The notes beneath the pieces are model-generated. The model was not told the origin of the DNA. It searched no databases and worked only from the letters and a program-made list of their open reading frames with translations. Positions 52,653 through 61,469 of a DNA stretch of 64,000 nt are shown here, in pieces. This DNA comes from Tepidanaerobacteraceae bacterium (GTDB lineage: Bacteria > Bacillota > Thermosediminibacteria > Thermosediminibacterales > Tepidanaerobacteraceae): assembly GCA_024655905.1 (NCBI GenBank), contig JANLFP010000010.1, forward strand, positions 62,001-126,000, in the 5' to 3' direction. Made by a program: the position numbers and the translations under genes. Position 1 is the stretch's first letter. The number at the start of each line of letters is the position of its first letter.

Positions 52653-53021
52653 TCAATGGGAGCAGTGTCCGCCATGGTCTCCTTCCTCGTGATCGCACAG
52701 GTTGCCGCTGCCCGCAATATTTCCTTCGAGATATTCCTGTATCACATCGTCCACTCTGCCGGAAACACCGGTTATGGTTTCTATTTTATTCTGGGCGAAC
52801 AGTTCCTGAGCTCTTGGGCCCATGCCCCCGGCTATAATGCAGTTGACTCCTAATTCTGCCAGATACCCGGGCAGGAAGCCGGGCTGGTGACCCGGGTTTT
52901 CAATTATCTTTTTCGAGTTTATCTTGTTTTGTTTTTCGTCCACATCAAATATGGTATACTGGGGACAGTGCCCGAAATGGGCTGAAACTACATTTCCTTC
53001 GGTTGCTATGGCTATCTTCAT
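52653..53021 (-). CDS. NifX/NifB-C-terminal-like (MTH1175-type) protein with His/Cys tail
   Basis: About 122 residues from ATG 53021 (GGAGG nine bases upstream). The core KIAIATEGNVVSAHFGHCPQ and IIAGGMGPRAQELFAQN is the dinitrogenase FeMo-cofactor-binding fold. The tail LCDHEEGDHGGHCSH is metal-binding in character. Members outside nif clusters are believed to carry Fe-S or metal precursors together with the MinD-like ATPases. No nitrogenase genes are here. Confidence 0.88.
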   Translation of the reverse strand: MKIAIATEGNVVSAHFGHCPQYTIFDVDEKQNKINSKKIIENPGHQPGFLPGYLAELGVNCIIAGGMGPRAQELFAQNKIETITGVSGRVDDVIQEYLEGNIAGSGNLCDHEEGDHGGHCSH

Positions 53022-53182
53022 TATGAAATTCCTCCAATCTATAGATTGATTAATATGAAACGTCACCTTTCGAAAATTCATTCTTGTTTGTGCCGCATTT
53101 TACTGCATGGACAATATATTATAGTGTGGAACTTAGTGTAGAAAGTCGCTCTTCTGCCGGAAATGGCTCACTTTTTGTCTTT

Positions 53183-53539
53183 TTACATATGCGGTTTTGT
53201 CGTTGGACCAGAAGCCATGCTCAATTTGCCTTCTTCAAAATGTTCCAGGGCTTGTTTTACGCTCATAGAATGGGCTGTGTATACCTCTATTCCGGATTCC
53301 ATCAATACCCTCATGGCGTTTGGGCCCACGTTCCCGGTTATAAGGGCCGAAGCTTTTTTGTCCGCTATGAACTGGGCCACCTGAACACCCGTGCCATGGG
53401 CGCCGCTTGCATATTCATTTTCCACGGCTTCAAATTGTTTTGTATCAGAATCCGCAAATATAAAATACCTGCAGCGGCCGAATCTTTCATCCACCATGGA
53501 ATCCAAATCACTACCCGAAGATGTAACAGCAACTTTCAT
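53183..53539 (-). CDS. NifX-like dinitrogenase cofactor-fold protein
   Basis: The 118-residue protein shows the same fold: KVAVTSSGSDLDSMVDERFG, RCRYFIFADSDT, HGTGVQVAQFIADKKASALI and GNVGPNAMRVLMESGIEVY. It lacks the His-rich tail of its neighbour. It is part of the MinD/NifX/Mrp neighbourhood and probably handles a metal centre. ATG 53539 is used. Confidence 0.88.
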   Translation of the reverse strand: MKVAVTSSGSDLDSMVDERFGRCRYFIFADSDTKQFEAVENEYASGAHGTGVQVAQFIADKKASALITGNVGPNAMRVLMESGIEVYTAHSMSVKQALEHFEEGKLSMASGPTTKPHM

Positions 53540-53855
53540 AAGTCTAATCCCTCGCTTTTTTAATTTAGGGCTGCCACCCTTTTATGAAAATGCCCCCTCT
53601 TTTCCGACAAAACCGAAATCTTTCCCGAAATATCTTAAAAATATATTTTTGAAGCTGCGTAAAACATGACACCCAGTTGTACCTTGATAATGCTGCACAG
53701 AGCATTATCAAATATGCTTCCAATATGAATAAAAAAATAACCAAATCTTTGTACCTGAGCTCGACTATCAGTGATGAGTTTGATATAATAAAATTGTTTA
53801 AAAGATGTGGCAGGGGCTGGCCGCCATCCGCTCCTGCCAATGAGCCTACCTTTTC
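53540..53855. other. Gap between NifX-like and DUF5320 genes
   Basis: No gene recognised in this 316-base stretch. It contains an inverted repeat TTGATAATGC-N7-GCATTATCAA at 53684-53710 without a T run, which could be an operator or a weak terminator. Confidence 0.4.
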
Positions 53856-54260
53856 TTAGTCCTGGCCTTTTTCTTCATCAGGGCCTTCTTTTTTTGACCT
53901 TTTGAGTTCTTCCAATCTCGCTTCTATTTCTTTCAGCTGTTCTTTTAAGATTTTGGCTTCCTGAGAAAGGGCCTCAGCCTCATATTTTTGTTCATCTTCG
54001 GCGGCAGGATATACCGCCGTAGGGTCAAAAGGGTAATATCCCCTTGCACGAAAAGGCACTCCTGTGGCATAGTAGCGCCTTCTCCATCCCCGGCCTGCCC
54101 CCAGTCCAAGGCCGAGACCAAATCCGAAACCTGCCGCTCTTCTCCAGAATCTCCCGACGGGGTTCATACAGCCCGGTACCGGAAAACCGGCGCAGAAACC
54201 GGCGGCTCTGCCGGTCATGGGGCCAAGCCCTGCGGGTCCTGTTCCATCGCCTCTTGGCAT
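53856..54260 (-). CDS. DUF5320 family protein
   Basis: About 134 residues from ATG 54260 (GGAGGTG six bases upstream). It begins PRGDGTGPAGLGPMTGRAAG, the DUF5320 signature, followed by FCAG, a Gly/Arg-rich low-complexity centre (GFGFGLGLGLGAGRG) and a C-terminal coiled coil (ALSQEAKILKEQLKEIEARL). The family has no known activity but is found beside NifX-like and Mrp genes in anaerobes. A role in metal-cluster handling is guessed from context. Confidence 0.85.
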   Translation of the reverse strand: MPRGDGTGPAGLGPMTGRAAGFCAGFPVPGCMNPVGRFWRRAAGFGFGLGLGLGAGRGWRRRYYATGVPFRARGYYPFDPTAVYPAAEDEQKYEAEALSQEAKILKEQLKEIEARLEELKRSKKEGPDEEKGQD

Positions 54261-54359
54261 GTTTTTCACCTCCTTTCGAAGAATCTCAATTTGAGTCTAA
54301 AATACTAAGTCCGCTGCCGAAGTTGGCTGTCCATCTACGGCAGTCAAGGCGCTTTTTAT

Positions 54360-55199
54360 TTATTTCTTCTTAAGACGTTCAAGATCCTTTACCCATTCTC
54401 CCATATTCTTTATTTCGTCACTATCGTACATCTCTATCTGACCGCTGTCGCACAATTCCGCAAGTCTATGGTCTACCGGCAGGGAACCAAGATATGGAAT
54501 CTGCACCTGCTCTGCAGCTTTGCTCCCGCGGCTTTCACCAAAAATGTTTATCTTCTCGCCGCACTTTGGGCAAATCAGGTAACTGTAATTTTCCACAAGG
54601 CCCAATACGGGAACGCCCATCATTCTGCTCATGTTTATGGCCTTTTTCACTACCATCATAACCAGATCCTGGGGTGATGAGACGATTACCAGTGCGTCCA
54701 CGGGCAAAGACTGCATGACGGTAAGCGGTGCGTCGCCGGTGCCCGGAGGAAGGTCAATGAGCAGAAAGTCAAGGTCTCCCCAAATCACATCGGTCCAGAA
54801 CTGTTTTACCGCGTTTGCAATAAGCGGGCCTCTCCATATGACAGGATCATCCTCATTTTCCAGCAATAGATTCAGCGACATTATCCGAATTCCCGATGAG
54901 CTTTCGGGCGGCATCAAGCCGAAACCTATACTCTCAGGGCGCTTTTTTACACCGAACATCCTGGGTATACTGGGGCCGGTGATATCGGCATCAAGGATGC
55001 CCACTTTATATCCTTTCCTCTGCAGGCTTACAGCCAGAAGCCCGGTTACGGTGGACTTGCCCACTCCGCCTTTTCCGCTCATTATCGCTATTACATTTTT
55101 TATGCGGTTTAATTCGCCTGCGGGGATTTTGTCTTCCTCCGGAGCAGTATGGGCTGTTTTGACACCATCTTTCTGTGCAGTAGCTTCATTTTGATTCAT
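54360..55199 (-). CDS. Mrp/NBP35-type Fe-S carrier P-loop ATPase
   Basis: About 279 residues from ATG 55199. Walker A VIAIMSGKGGVGKSTVTGLL, ILDADITGPSIPRMFGV, LLIDLPPGTGDAPLTVMQSL and the cluster-binding CxxC of YLICPKCGEKINIFG with FGESRGSKAAEQ are all in place. Mrp/ApbC proteins bind a bridging [4Fe-4S] cluster at the dimer interface and deliver it to apo-proteins. A CATATG-type palindrome lies about 50 bases upstream. Confidence 0.93.
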   Translation of the reverse strand: MNQNEATAQKDGVKTAHTAPEEDKIPAGELNRIKNVIAIMSGKGGVGKSTVTGLLAVSLQRKGYKVGILDADITGPSIPRMFGVKKRPESIGFGLMPPESSSGIRIMSLNLLLENEDDPVIWRGPLIANAVKQFWTDVIWGDLDFLLIDLPPGTGDAPLTVMQSLPVDALVIVSSPQDLVMMVVKKAINMSRMMGVPVLGLVENYSYLICPKCGEKINIFGESRGSKAAEQVQIPYLGSLPVDHRLAELCDSGQIEMYDSDEIKNMGEWVKDLERLKKK

Positions 55200-55248
55200 C
55201 AAATACACCCTTTCTTTTTTGATTATTAGGATTTTAAAACCGCAGATG

Positions 55249-55272
55249 CGGCATCAGCATATGACAAAAATG
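55249..55272. promoter_or_regulatory. Candidate DUF134 operator upstream of mrp
   Basis: CATCAGCATATGACAAAAAT resembles the CATATG-centred palindromes at 55863, 55906, 57098 and 57222, but the left arm is weaker. It lies 60 bases before the mrp start. Confidence 0.4.
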
Positions 55273-55393
55273 TTATGGTACATTTTAAACACTAATAAAA
55301 GCTATTTTCGATTTCTCAATGTACAATTTGCCGATGGCCATTTTATTTTCGCTTTATCCCTGCAATTCTTGCAGTATACAAAGTACCAACATA

Positions 55394-55846
55394 TTAATCA
55401 AATGGCCCTCTTTGCCGGCGGCCATGGCACCATCCCCTGCGATTTCCCGCTGGAACCCATTCCGTACTGTGACATTCCGGGCATTCGGGGGCCTGAATAT
55501 TTTCCTTCTGAACTTCCTCCCAGACATGGCCACATTTCAAACACTTCACAAATTGTGAAAAATGATATTTCCCGCCTTCTATTCTAATGGCCTTCCCAGA
55601 TACCAGCGCATCGGCTACTTTACTGTGAGCCGAGTTTAATATCCTGAAGAAAGTCGGCCGGGAAATACCCATTTTTTCGGCGCAATCTTCCTGCTCCAGC
55701 CCCTCGATGTCCTTTAAGCGCAGCGCCTCCAGTTCTTCAACAGTGAGGACAACCTCATCTAGCTGCCTTAAAGGGACTCCTGCAGGCTTGAAATATGTTA
55801 CAACGGGTAAAAATTCAACTCTGCGCCATTTCGGTGGTCTTGGCAC
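55394..55846 (-). CDS. DUF134 (UPF0251) HTH regulator with zinc-ribbon-like tail
   Basis: The 150-residue protein starts [20 protein letters not shown], typical of DUF134, and has a sigma-70 region-4-like HTH ([35 protein letters not shown]). The C-terminal part has [10 protein letters not shown] and CPECHSTEW, a zinc ribbon, followed by [18 protein letters not shown]134 proteins are predicted DNA-binding proteins without assigned targets. Two palindromes just upstream of the gene are candidate autoregulatory sites. Confidence 0.9.
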   Translation of the reverse strand: MPRPPKWRRVEFLPVVTYFKPAGVPLRQLDEVVLTVEELEALRLKDIEGLEQEDCAEKMGISRPTFFRILNSAHSKVADALVSGKAIRIEGGKYHFSQFVKCLKCGHVWEEVQKENIQAPECPECHSTEWVPAGNRRGWCHGRRQRGPFD

Positions 55847-55862
55847 TTTTTCTCTCCTCTCT

Positions 55863-55886
55863 TGTTATGGTCATATGTTTATAACT
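55863..55886. promoter_or_regulatory. Candidate DUF134 operator A
   Basis: GTTATGGTCATATGTTTATA (start of the site) is a palindrome around CATATG, with arms GTTAT and ATAAC. It is 17-40 bases upstream of the DUF134 start codon, consistent with autorepression. Confidence 0.55.
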
Positions 55887-55905
55887 TTCAATTTTATTAT
55901 ATTAC

Positions 55906-55929
55906 TATTATGAACTTATGTCAATAATA
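55906..55929. promoter_or_regulatory. Candidate DUF134 operator B
   Basis: TATTATGAAC-TTATG-TCAATAATA, a 24-base palindrome identical to the site at 57098-57121 except for one base in the centre. Its centre is 43 bases from that of operator A, four helical turns. Confidence 0.6.
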
Positions 55930-55956
55930 ATATTCCTTGAGGAATTTTCTTTCTAG

Positions 55957-56223
55957 TCTGAAATCGGGATATGGTTTGCCCGGCGCTTTGGGAAACGATG
56001 GTCGTATATAGCGGGAGCTGGGGAAGAAACGTATAATCCACCGGAAAAAATAATTTATCTTGACGATTATGCTGTGTTTTTACAAAATTTCACGGCTATA
56101 TCTGCTGAAGAAAAAACCGCTCTATCTGATCTATTCAAACTTGTTACTATTATTCAGGATATTCAGGGCGAACTTCCGGCAACCGACAGCGGTGTCGCAC
56201 CTAGATTCTGTTTTATGTCATGA
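55957..56223 (+). pseudogene. Start-less 3' gene fragment of unknown family
   Basis: An 89-codon plus-strand frame follows a stop at 55954 and has no in-frame start codon with ribosome site. It reads like real protein: IWFARRFGKRWSYIAGAGEE, IIYLDDYAVFLQNFTAISAE, LFKLVTIIQDIQGELPATDS, ending FCFMS. An intrinsic terminator of the same strand follows 30 bases later, as expected for the true 3' end of a gene. I do not recognise the family. Probably the surviving end of a deleted gene. Confidence 0.42.
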
Positions 56224-56255
56224 GATTTAATAGACTTTATATAATATAGATCACG

Positions 56256-56311
56256 TATAGACCACTGGCCGGGAACATCGTTTGTCCCGACCCTGTGGTC
56301 TATATTTTTTT
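56256..56311 (+). terminator. Plus-strand intrinsic terminator
   Basis: TATAGACCAC and GTGGTCTATA enclose a second hairpin (CGGGAACA/TGTCCCG) and are followed by TTTTTTT. It lies after the fragment at 55957-56223. Confidence 0.82.
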
Positions 56312-56333
56312 AAGTCTCAATTGACGGATGCAG

Positions 56334-56969
56334 TTATTTTCCCATGTTTTCAGGAAAAAGTTTGGTTTTGTAATAACCCTTTGAAAGGTAAATGGCAGCC
56401 AGCGGATTATGGCCCAGCACTCTATCTTTAACCGCCAGGACTGTAACCGGCGCCCTTGAGTACTTCATAAAAAGCGAATCATGGCCGACGCAAAGGCCCA
56501 ATACTATATTCAAATCTGTTCCGGCCTTATTTAAGAAATATGCCTGCCCAATAGGGTTGCACATCGGTTCATAAGTATTCGGACGTACTTTTTCATTTTC
56601 TTTTATGTTTATAGTTTCTTTAGGAATACTGCAGTTTTTGCAGACAACAGAATCGACATTAAATCCATTGGCAGTCAGGATGTCAGCCACAGCTTTGGCT
56701 TCGCTGCTAAGGCCTATGCAGAACGCAATTCCCAGGCTTTTAAAACTACACTTTCTGGAAAAATCCATTATCTCTTCTATTCTCGTCTTTTTGCAATAAC
56801 CCTCGCTTTCGACCAATGCCGAAGAATAAGCCAATACGAGATTTCCCTCTTCGAAGTATTTTTTCACTATGTCATCCTTCTTATTATCAAGGCATGGACA
56901 GTTTTTGGGAGCTTTTGACATATCGCCGGTCCTGCATGAATGAATTGCACACTGTGCACAAGAATACAT
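56334..56969 (-). CDS. DUF1847 Cys-rich metal-binding protein
   Basis: About 211 residues from ATG 56969 (GAGGAGTGGAGAAA upstream). It begins YSCAQCAIHSCRTG and contains APKNCPCLD, FCIGLSSEAKAVADIL, VVCKNCSIPKE, MCNPIGQAYFLNKAGTDLNI and GLCVGHDSLFMKYSRAPVTV. This is the DUF1847 pattern of many paired cysteines with a Rossmann-like core. The function is unknown; metal or Fe-S binding is likely. Two CATATG palindromes lie in the divergent promoter region upstream. Confidence 0.87.
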   Translation of the reverse strand: MYSCAQCAIHSCRTGDMSKAPKNCPCLDNKKDDIVKKYFEEGNLVLAYSSALVESEGYCKKTRIEEIMDFSRKCSFKSLGIAFCIGLSSEAKAVADILTANGFNVDSVVCKNCSIPKETINIKENEKVRPNTYEPMCNPIGQAYFLNKAGTDLNIVLGLCVGHDSLFMKYSRAPVTVLAVKDRVLGHNPLAAIYLSKGYYKTKLFPENMGK

Positions 56970-57097
56970 TTTCTCCACTCCTCGCGTTATATTATAATGA
57001 CTTTCCCCATCTTTTGTTAAATACAAATATACAGGCACATTTTTATACAGACGATTATTACCAACAGCCTGACAAGATTATGACAACATTATAATAT

Positions 57098-57121
57098 TAT
57101 TATGAACATATGTCAATAATA
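57098..57121. promoter_or_regulatory. Candidate DUF134 operator C
   Basis: TATTATGAAC-ATATG-TCAATAATA, an almost perfect 24-base palindrome, one base different from operator B. It lies between the divergent DUF1847 and MBL-fold genes. Confidence 0.6.
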
Positions 57122-57215
57122 GCTATCCTGAAAAAATAATCTTTTCAGTAAATCAATTTTTACAATTAATATTTACAGGTAATTGACTTACATCCATAGG
57201 AGCGTTATCATATAT

Positions 57216-57245
57216 TTGAATACTAATGAGCATATGACCATAATA
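57216..57245 (+). promoter_or_regulatory. MBL-gene promoter overlapped by candidate operator D
   Basis: TTGAAT at 57216-57221 and CATAAT at 57239-57244 have a 17-base spacer. The spacer is the CATATG palindrome D (57222-57245, TAATGAGCATATGACCATAA at its core). A protein bound there would block RNA polymerase. Confidence 0.5.
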
Positions 57246-57301
57246 TACCGGGATTATATTTATTAGGTCGGAAATTTAAAAAAAGAAAGAGGTGTATTCT
57301 A

Positions 57302-58135
57302 ATGAAATTAAAAGCCACGGTTCTTTGCGAAAATTACGTAATTTTTAATGAAGGCGCCTTAGCCGAACACGGATGGTCCATATTTCTTGAAACCGACTAT
57401 GGCAATTTTCTTTTCGATACGGGGCAGGGCAAAGCAATTATCAATAATGCGCGAATTTTTAAAATCAACCTATCAACGATTAAAGGCATTATGCTCAGCC
57501 ATCATCACTATGATCATACCGGAGGTCTTCTGGACGTGCTGTCGGTTGCGGGGCCTGCGGATGTATATGCTCATCCCGAACTTTTTAAAGAAAGTTTCTC
57601 CATCAGAAATAAAAAAGTAATACATATCGGGCTTCCCTTTTCCCGTTCAGTCCTGGAAAATAGAGGTGCTCGTTTTCACTTCAATACAGCCTGGCAGGAG
57701 ATTGTGCCGGGGTTGTCAATGACAGGAGAGGTGCCCAGAAAGACAGGCTTCGAAAAGGGGGATAAAGATCTTGTAATTAACACAGGTGACGGTTATGAAC
57801 AGGATCCCATCATGGATGACCAATCATTAGTCATTGAAACAGAAAAGGGCCTTTTTATCATACTCGGCTGTGCACATGCAGGCATAATAAATATTATCAA
57901 CCACGCCATTGAGCGAACTGGCCAAAATCATATTTGCGCCATTATCGGCGGGACCCACCTGGGGGCAGTAAGTGAGGAACAGCAAGAAAAAAGCATCAAG
58001 GCATTAAAGGAATTTGATATCGATCGCATAGGAGTTTCCCATTGCACAGGATTAAAAGCCTCGATGCGCATGGCGCAGGAATTCGGAGAAAGATTTTTCT
58101 TTTGCAATGTTGGAACAATAATAGAGTCCGCTTAA
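57302..58135 (+). CDS. MBL-fold metallohydrolase (DHPS-like subgroup)
   Basis: The 277-residue protein has the metallo-beta-lactamase site HHHYDHTGGLLDVL near residue 64, an upstream Asp in FLFDTGQGKAI, a later His in LGCAHAGIINIINHA and the final His in GVSHCTGL. This arrangement matches the subgroup named after archaeal 7,8-dihydropterin-6-methyl phosphate synthase, widespread in anaerobes with unknown substrates. It is divergently transcribed from DUF1847 and may share its regulation. Confidence 0.88.
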   Translation: MKLKATVLCENYVIFNEGALAEHGWSIFLETDYGNFLFDTGQGKAIINNARIFKINLSTIKGIMLSHHHYDHTGGLLDVLSVAGPADVYAHPELFKESFSIRNKKVIHIGLPFSRSVLENRGARFHFNTAWQEIVPGLSMTGEVPRKTGFEKGDKDLVINTGDGYEQDPIMDDQSLVIETEKGLFIILGCAHAGIINIINHAIERTGQNHICAIIGGTHLGAVSEEQQEKSIKALKEFDIDRIGVSHCTGLKASMRMAQEFGERFFFCNVGTIIESA

Positions 58136-58237
58136 TTCCGCTGCATGTTAAATATTTGCAACATCTCAATCCATAGTCATAAACTATATTAATTGTTTCA
58201 AGCGCTGTTTTTTATTTTGCGACAAATGAAGAATCGT

Positions 58238-58269
58238 CTAAAAAAAAGGCCCTGGTCAAGGCCTTATTT
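58238..58269 (-). terminator. Terminator of the feo operon
   Basis: Minus strand AAGGCC, loop, GGGCCTT and TTTTTTT. It overlaps the stop codon of the FeoB-associated peptide gene and ends the iron uptake operon. Confidence 0.82.
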
Positions 58270-58413
58270 TTTCTCTCTAAGGTGCATTTTGCACTCATTT
58301 GTGCAGCACCCAGCACACCCTGTACATCCCGAGTCCCTAAACTGCCACGAAAAGCGGCGTACCAGAAATGTGCCCGCCAATATTATTATTCCAATTAAAA
58401 ACATGGCTTTCAT
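58264..58413 (-). CDS. FeoB-associated Cys-rich membrane peptide
   Basis: A 49-residue gene that is easy to miss. ATG 58413 lies nine bases after GGAGG. The peptide has one N-terminal membrane helix (AMFLIGIIILAGTFLV) and a Cys-rich tail DSGCTGCAGCCTNECKMH. This is the pattern of the FeoB_associated family, which follows feoB in Firmicutes. It probably helps Fe(II) passage through or assembly of FeoB. It lies 34 bases after feoB and before the terminator. Confidence 0.87.
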   Translation of the reverse strand: MKAMFLIGIIILAGTFLVRRFSWQFRDSGCTGCAGCCTNECKMHLREKK

Positions 58414-58447
58414 TGTTTTATACCTCCATGCGCGACTTTTTTATTAA

Positions 58448-60502
58448 TCAGCTAAATCCCAGGAGCCTGCCGCCCTGGAAAATGAGCGCCGACATAAGCC
58501 ATCCAAGTATCAGGCTGGAGCATACCGCAAAGGCGGTCCAGCCCCAGGAATTGGTTTCCTTTCTTATAGCGCCGATGGTGGCCACACACGGGATATATAG
58601 CAAAGTCATAACCATGAATGCGTAGGCTGAAAGAGGCGTAAAGTGCTGGCGGATTGCTTCTCCAAGGCCTGCTTCTTCCACGCCGTATAAAACCGCCAGC
58701 GTTCCCACAACCACCTCCTTCGCCAGAATCCCGAAAATGAGCGACGCTGCAGCCTGCCATGTGCCAAACCCAGCGGGCGAAAGCACCGGCGCTATCATAG
58801 CTCCCAGCCTGCCGATTAAACTTTCACTGCTGGCATATTCTACCCCAAGGGGCAGGTTTGAAAGGGCCCATATTAGCACAACCACCGAAAAAATTATTGT
58901 TCCTGCCTTTTTTATAAAGGAACTTCCCCTTTCCCACATATGAATAAATAAACCTTTTAAAGTAGGTACACGATACGGTGGAAGCTCCATCACAAAATGT
59001 GACGTCTCGCCTTTGAAAAGGTATTTCTTGAAGATTTTGCCCATAACTATGGCGATAACTATACCCAATAAATACAATGAAAATATTACCCAGCCCTGAT
59101 ATTCTGCAAAAAATGCCCCGGCAAACAGTACGTATATAGGAAGCCTGGCCGCGCACGACATAAACGGATTTATCAATATGGTAATCAATCTATCCTGCCT
59201 GTTTTCAAGAGTTCTGGTGGCCATAATGCCGGGAACGTTGCAGCCGAAACCGATTAACAGGGGTATAAAGGATTTGCCGTGCAGGCCCAGTGCATGCATC
59301 AATCTGTCCATGACATAAGCTGCCCTGGCCATGTATCCGCTGTCTTCCAGTATCGATATGGCAAGAAACAGCAGGAATATGGGCGGGATGAACACCAGTA
59401 CGGATCCCACTCCTCCTATGACGCCGTCGACGATGAAGGAAGCAGCTAAATCAGGAGCGCCCACGTTCTCAGCAATATTCGATACAATGTTGCTCAGACC
59501 CTCAAACAGTGTTTCAACCCATCCTATCATAGGATCGCCAAGTTTGAATGTAAATTGAAATACAGACCACATGGCGAAAAGAAATAGGGGTATGCCCAGA
59601 TAACGGTTTGTCACGACTCTGTCGATTTTGTCAGACAGAGTATACCTCTGTTCCGTAGTCTGATGCCTTCTTACAAATTCCTTTTCCAGGCCGGAGATAA
59701 AGCCGTACCGCCTGTCCGCTATGATTGTCTCGGCATCCTCTCCGGAAATCTCAATTAAATGGCTTTTGCTTTTTTCAAGTTGATCTGACACGTGTTTTAT
59801 AAAATTGTCTTTTTTTATTTCTTCTAAAATACGCTTGTCTTCTTCGAGCAGCTTTACTGCCAGCCAGCGCGGCGGATACTTATTTGCGATTTCCGGGTAA
59901 AGGTATATTATGGATTCTATCTTTGCTATTTCTTCTTCTATTTCCCGGCCGTAATTAATTCTGAAACCGCTTTTCGCCTCTTTTTTCGAGGTCGAAACTG
60001 CCCTTTCTATCAGATCCCTGACGCCTTCATTTCTTGTGGCCACGGTGGTTACAACCGGCACGTCCAGTAAAGCCGATAATCTGGCCGCATCAATTTCTAT
60101 TTTTTTTGCCCTGGCTTCGTCAAACATATTTAATGCCAGCACCACATTCGCATGCATTTCCAGAAGCTGAACGGTCAAGTATAGGTTTCTCTCCAGATTG
60201 GTGGAATCTATTACATTTATGACCACATCGGGGTTTTCTTTCAAAATGTAGTCCCGCGTTATGACTTCGTCTTCGGAATATGCTCCCAGGCTGTAAGTGC
60301 CCGGCAAATCAATCACTCGAAGGATTGTGCCGTCGAAATCCAGCCTGCCTTCCTTTTTTTCCACCGTTACTCCCGGCCAATTCCCCACATGCTGCCTTGA
60401 CCCTGTCAAATCATTGAATAAACTGGTCTTGCCTGAATTGGGATTCCCCACCAGAGCAACGACAATTTCCTTTTCTTTTTTAACGGTGTTCAGATTTTCC
60501 AT
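58448..60502 (-). CDS. feoB: Ferrous iron transporter FeoB
   Basis: About 684 residues from ATG 60502. The N-terminal G domain has G1 [15 protein letters not shown]2 region [16 protein letters not shown]3 [15 protein letters not shown] and G4 LNMFDEA. A helical regulatory spacer follows (residues 170-285), then the membrane part with paired gate regions including [35 protein letters not shown] and [13 protein letters not shown]. It imports Fe(II) across the cytoplasmic membrane. Length is at the lower end of the family, without extra domains. A DtxR-like box lies just before its start. Confidence 0.95.
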   Translation of the reverse strand: MENLNTVKKEKEIVVALVGNPNSGKTSLFNDLTGSRQHVGNWPGVTVEKKEGRLDFDGTILRVIDLPGTYSLGAYSEDEVITRDYILKENPDVVINVIDSTNLERNLYLTVQLLEMHANVVLALNMFDEARAKKIEIDAARLSALLDVPVVTTVATRNEGVRDLIERAVSTSKKEAKSGFRINYGREIEEEIAKIESIIYLYPEIANKYPPRWLAVKLLEEDKRILEEIKKDNFIKHVSDQLEKSKSHLIEISGEDAETIIADRRYGFISGLEKEFVRRHQTTEQRYTLSDKIDRVVTNRYLGIPLFLFAMWSVFQFTFKLGDPMIGWVETLFEGLSNIVSNIAENVGAPDLAASFIVDGVIGGVGSVLVFIPPIFLLFLAISILEDSGYMARAAYVMDRLMHALGLHGKSFIPLLIGFGCNVPGIMATRTLENRQDRLITILINPFMSCAARLPIYVLFAGAFFAEYQGWVIFSLYLLGIVIAIVMGKIFKKYLFKGETSHFVMELPPYRVPTLKGLFIHMWERGSSFIKKAGTIIFSVVVLIWALSNLPLGVEYASSESLIGRLGAMIAPVLSPAGFGTWQAAASLIFGILAKEVVVGTLAVLYGVEEAGLGEAIRQHFTPLSAYAFMVMTLLYIPCVATIGAIRKETNSWGWTAFAVCSSLILGWLMSALIFQGGRLLGFS

Positions 60503-60518
60503 CAATCTTCCCCCTTAT

Positions 60519-60536
60519 AGTTAGGTTTTCCTAACT
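60519..60536. promoter_or_regulatory. DtxR-like box between feoA and feoB
   Basis: AGTTAGGTTTTCCTAACT is an exact palindrome with TTAGG/CCTAA half sites, like the iron box of DtxR/IdeR proteins. As RNA it would form a 7-bp hairpin before the feoB ribosome site. Confidence 0.6.
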
Positions 60537-60551
60537 TATGATTAAAATTTT

Positions 60552-60794
60552 TTAAGCCTCCTGTACAATAACTTTCTGAGCCATCCCTTGCCCCAGAACC
60601 ATGCGGCTTCCCTCCAGCGCAACGATGAGCGGACCGTGTTCGTTCGCGATGACTCTAATGGTCGCCCCTCTGTTAAAACCCATTTCGATTAATCTCCTGC
60701 GCAAGCCTTCCCCTCCGATAATCTCTTTTATTACGGCCTTTCTACCTGCAGGTACAAGCCCCAGCGGCAATACAGCAGCGGTGTCAGATATCAT
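60552..60794 (-). CDS. feoA: FeoA SH3-fold protein
   Basis: The 80-residue protein has the FeoA pattern: LPLGLVPAGRKAVIKEIIGG, RRRLIEMGFNRGATIRVIAN, GPLIVALEGSRMVLGQGMAQ. It is a cytoplasmic partner that modulates FeoB. Its start overlaps the regulator gene's 3' end by 11 bases. Length is normal. Confidence 0.93.
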   Translation of the reverse strand: MISDTAAVLPLGLVPAGRKAVIKEIIGGEGLRRRLIEMGFNRGATIRVIANEHGPLIVALEGSRMVLGQGMAQKVIVQEA

Positions 60795-61458
60795 CTCGCA
60801 TCACCTCTACAAAAATGCTTGAAGCCTCGTTCTTTCTCAGGGTCAGGTGGTACCCTCTAACCATTATCTCCATCGGGTCTCCGAGAGGCGCTATGCCTTC
60901 CACTAAAATTTGCGTGCCGGGCACGATGCCCATATCCATGATGCGCCGGCGGATCAGGTCTTTTGCGGCAATTCGCATAACTTTTGCTTTCGCACCCGGA
61001 GCAAGTTCGCTCAATGATTTTGCATTGATGACCTCCACATTCTCCATCTCCTTTTCAATTATATTTTTTTCATTAAGCTCGGTTTCAAGAAATTCCACCA
61101 GCTTTCCCATTGTTGCCTGACTTATCACATGTTCCATAAGGCATGCGTCCTTTTCTGCGATTCGGGGGTCTACTTTTAATACTTCGATGAGAAACTTTTT
61201 TAAAATGCGGTGTCTTGTTCGAATTTTTTCCGCCTCTTTCTTTCCCATGGGTGTCAGTTCTACAGGGCCATACTTTTCATGCTTCAGCAGCTTCAACGAT
61301 GCGAGAGTGCTCACCGCCTGAGTCACGCTGGCCTTTGCTATGTTCAATCTTTCTGCCAGGTCCGTGATTCTTACAGTATCGTTTTTTTCCGAAAGATTCA
61401 ATATTACCTCAAGGTAATCTTCCAATGCCGGTGAGATAGAAATTGCTTCGCTCATCAT
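60784..61458 (-). CDS. DtxR/MntR-family metalloregulator with C-terminal FeoA/SH3 domain
   Basis: The 224-residue protein has the winged HTH (TVRITDLAERLNIAKASVTQ, KYGPVELTPMGKKEAEKI), a dimerisation/metal domain with DACLMEHVISQATMGKLVEF, and a C-terminal SH3-like domain related to FeoA (SELAPGAKAKVMRIAAKDL, IMDMGIVPGTQILVEG). It should repress feo genes when Fe(II) or Mn(II) is ample. Autoregulation is likely, because a DtxR-like box lies between its promoter and start codon. Confidence 0.92.
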   Translation of the reverse strand: MMSEAISISPALEDYLEVILNLSEKNDTVRITDLAERLNIAKASVTQAVSTLASLKLLKHEKYGPVELTPMGKKEAEKIRTRHRILKKFLIEVLKVDPRIAEKDACLMEHVISQATMGKLVEFLETELNEKNIIEKEMENVEVINAKSLSELAPGAKAKVMRIAAKDLIRRRIMDMGIVPGTQILVEGIAPLGDPMEIMVRGYHLTLRKNEASSIFVEVMRDDI

Positions 61459-61469
61459 CTCATCTCCAT

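Noticed and set aside
53565-53840. Minus-strand open frame of 91 codons between the NifX-like and DUF5320 genes
   Set aside because: No ribosome site, no family resemblance and erratic composition; likely chance.
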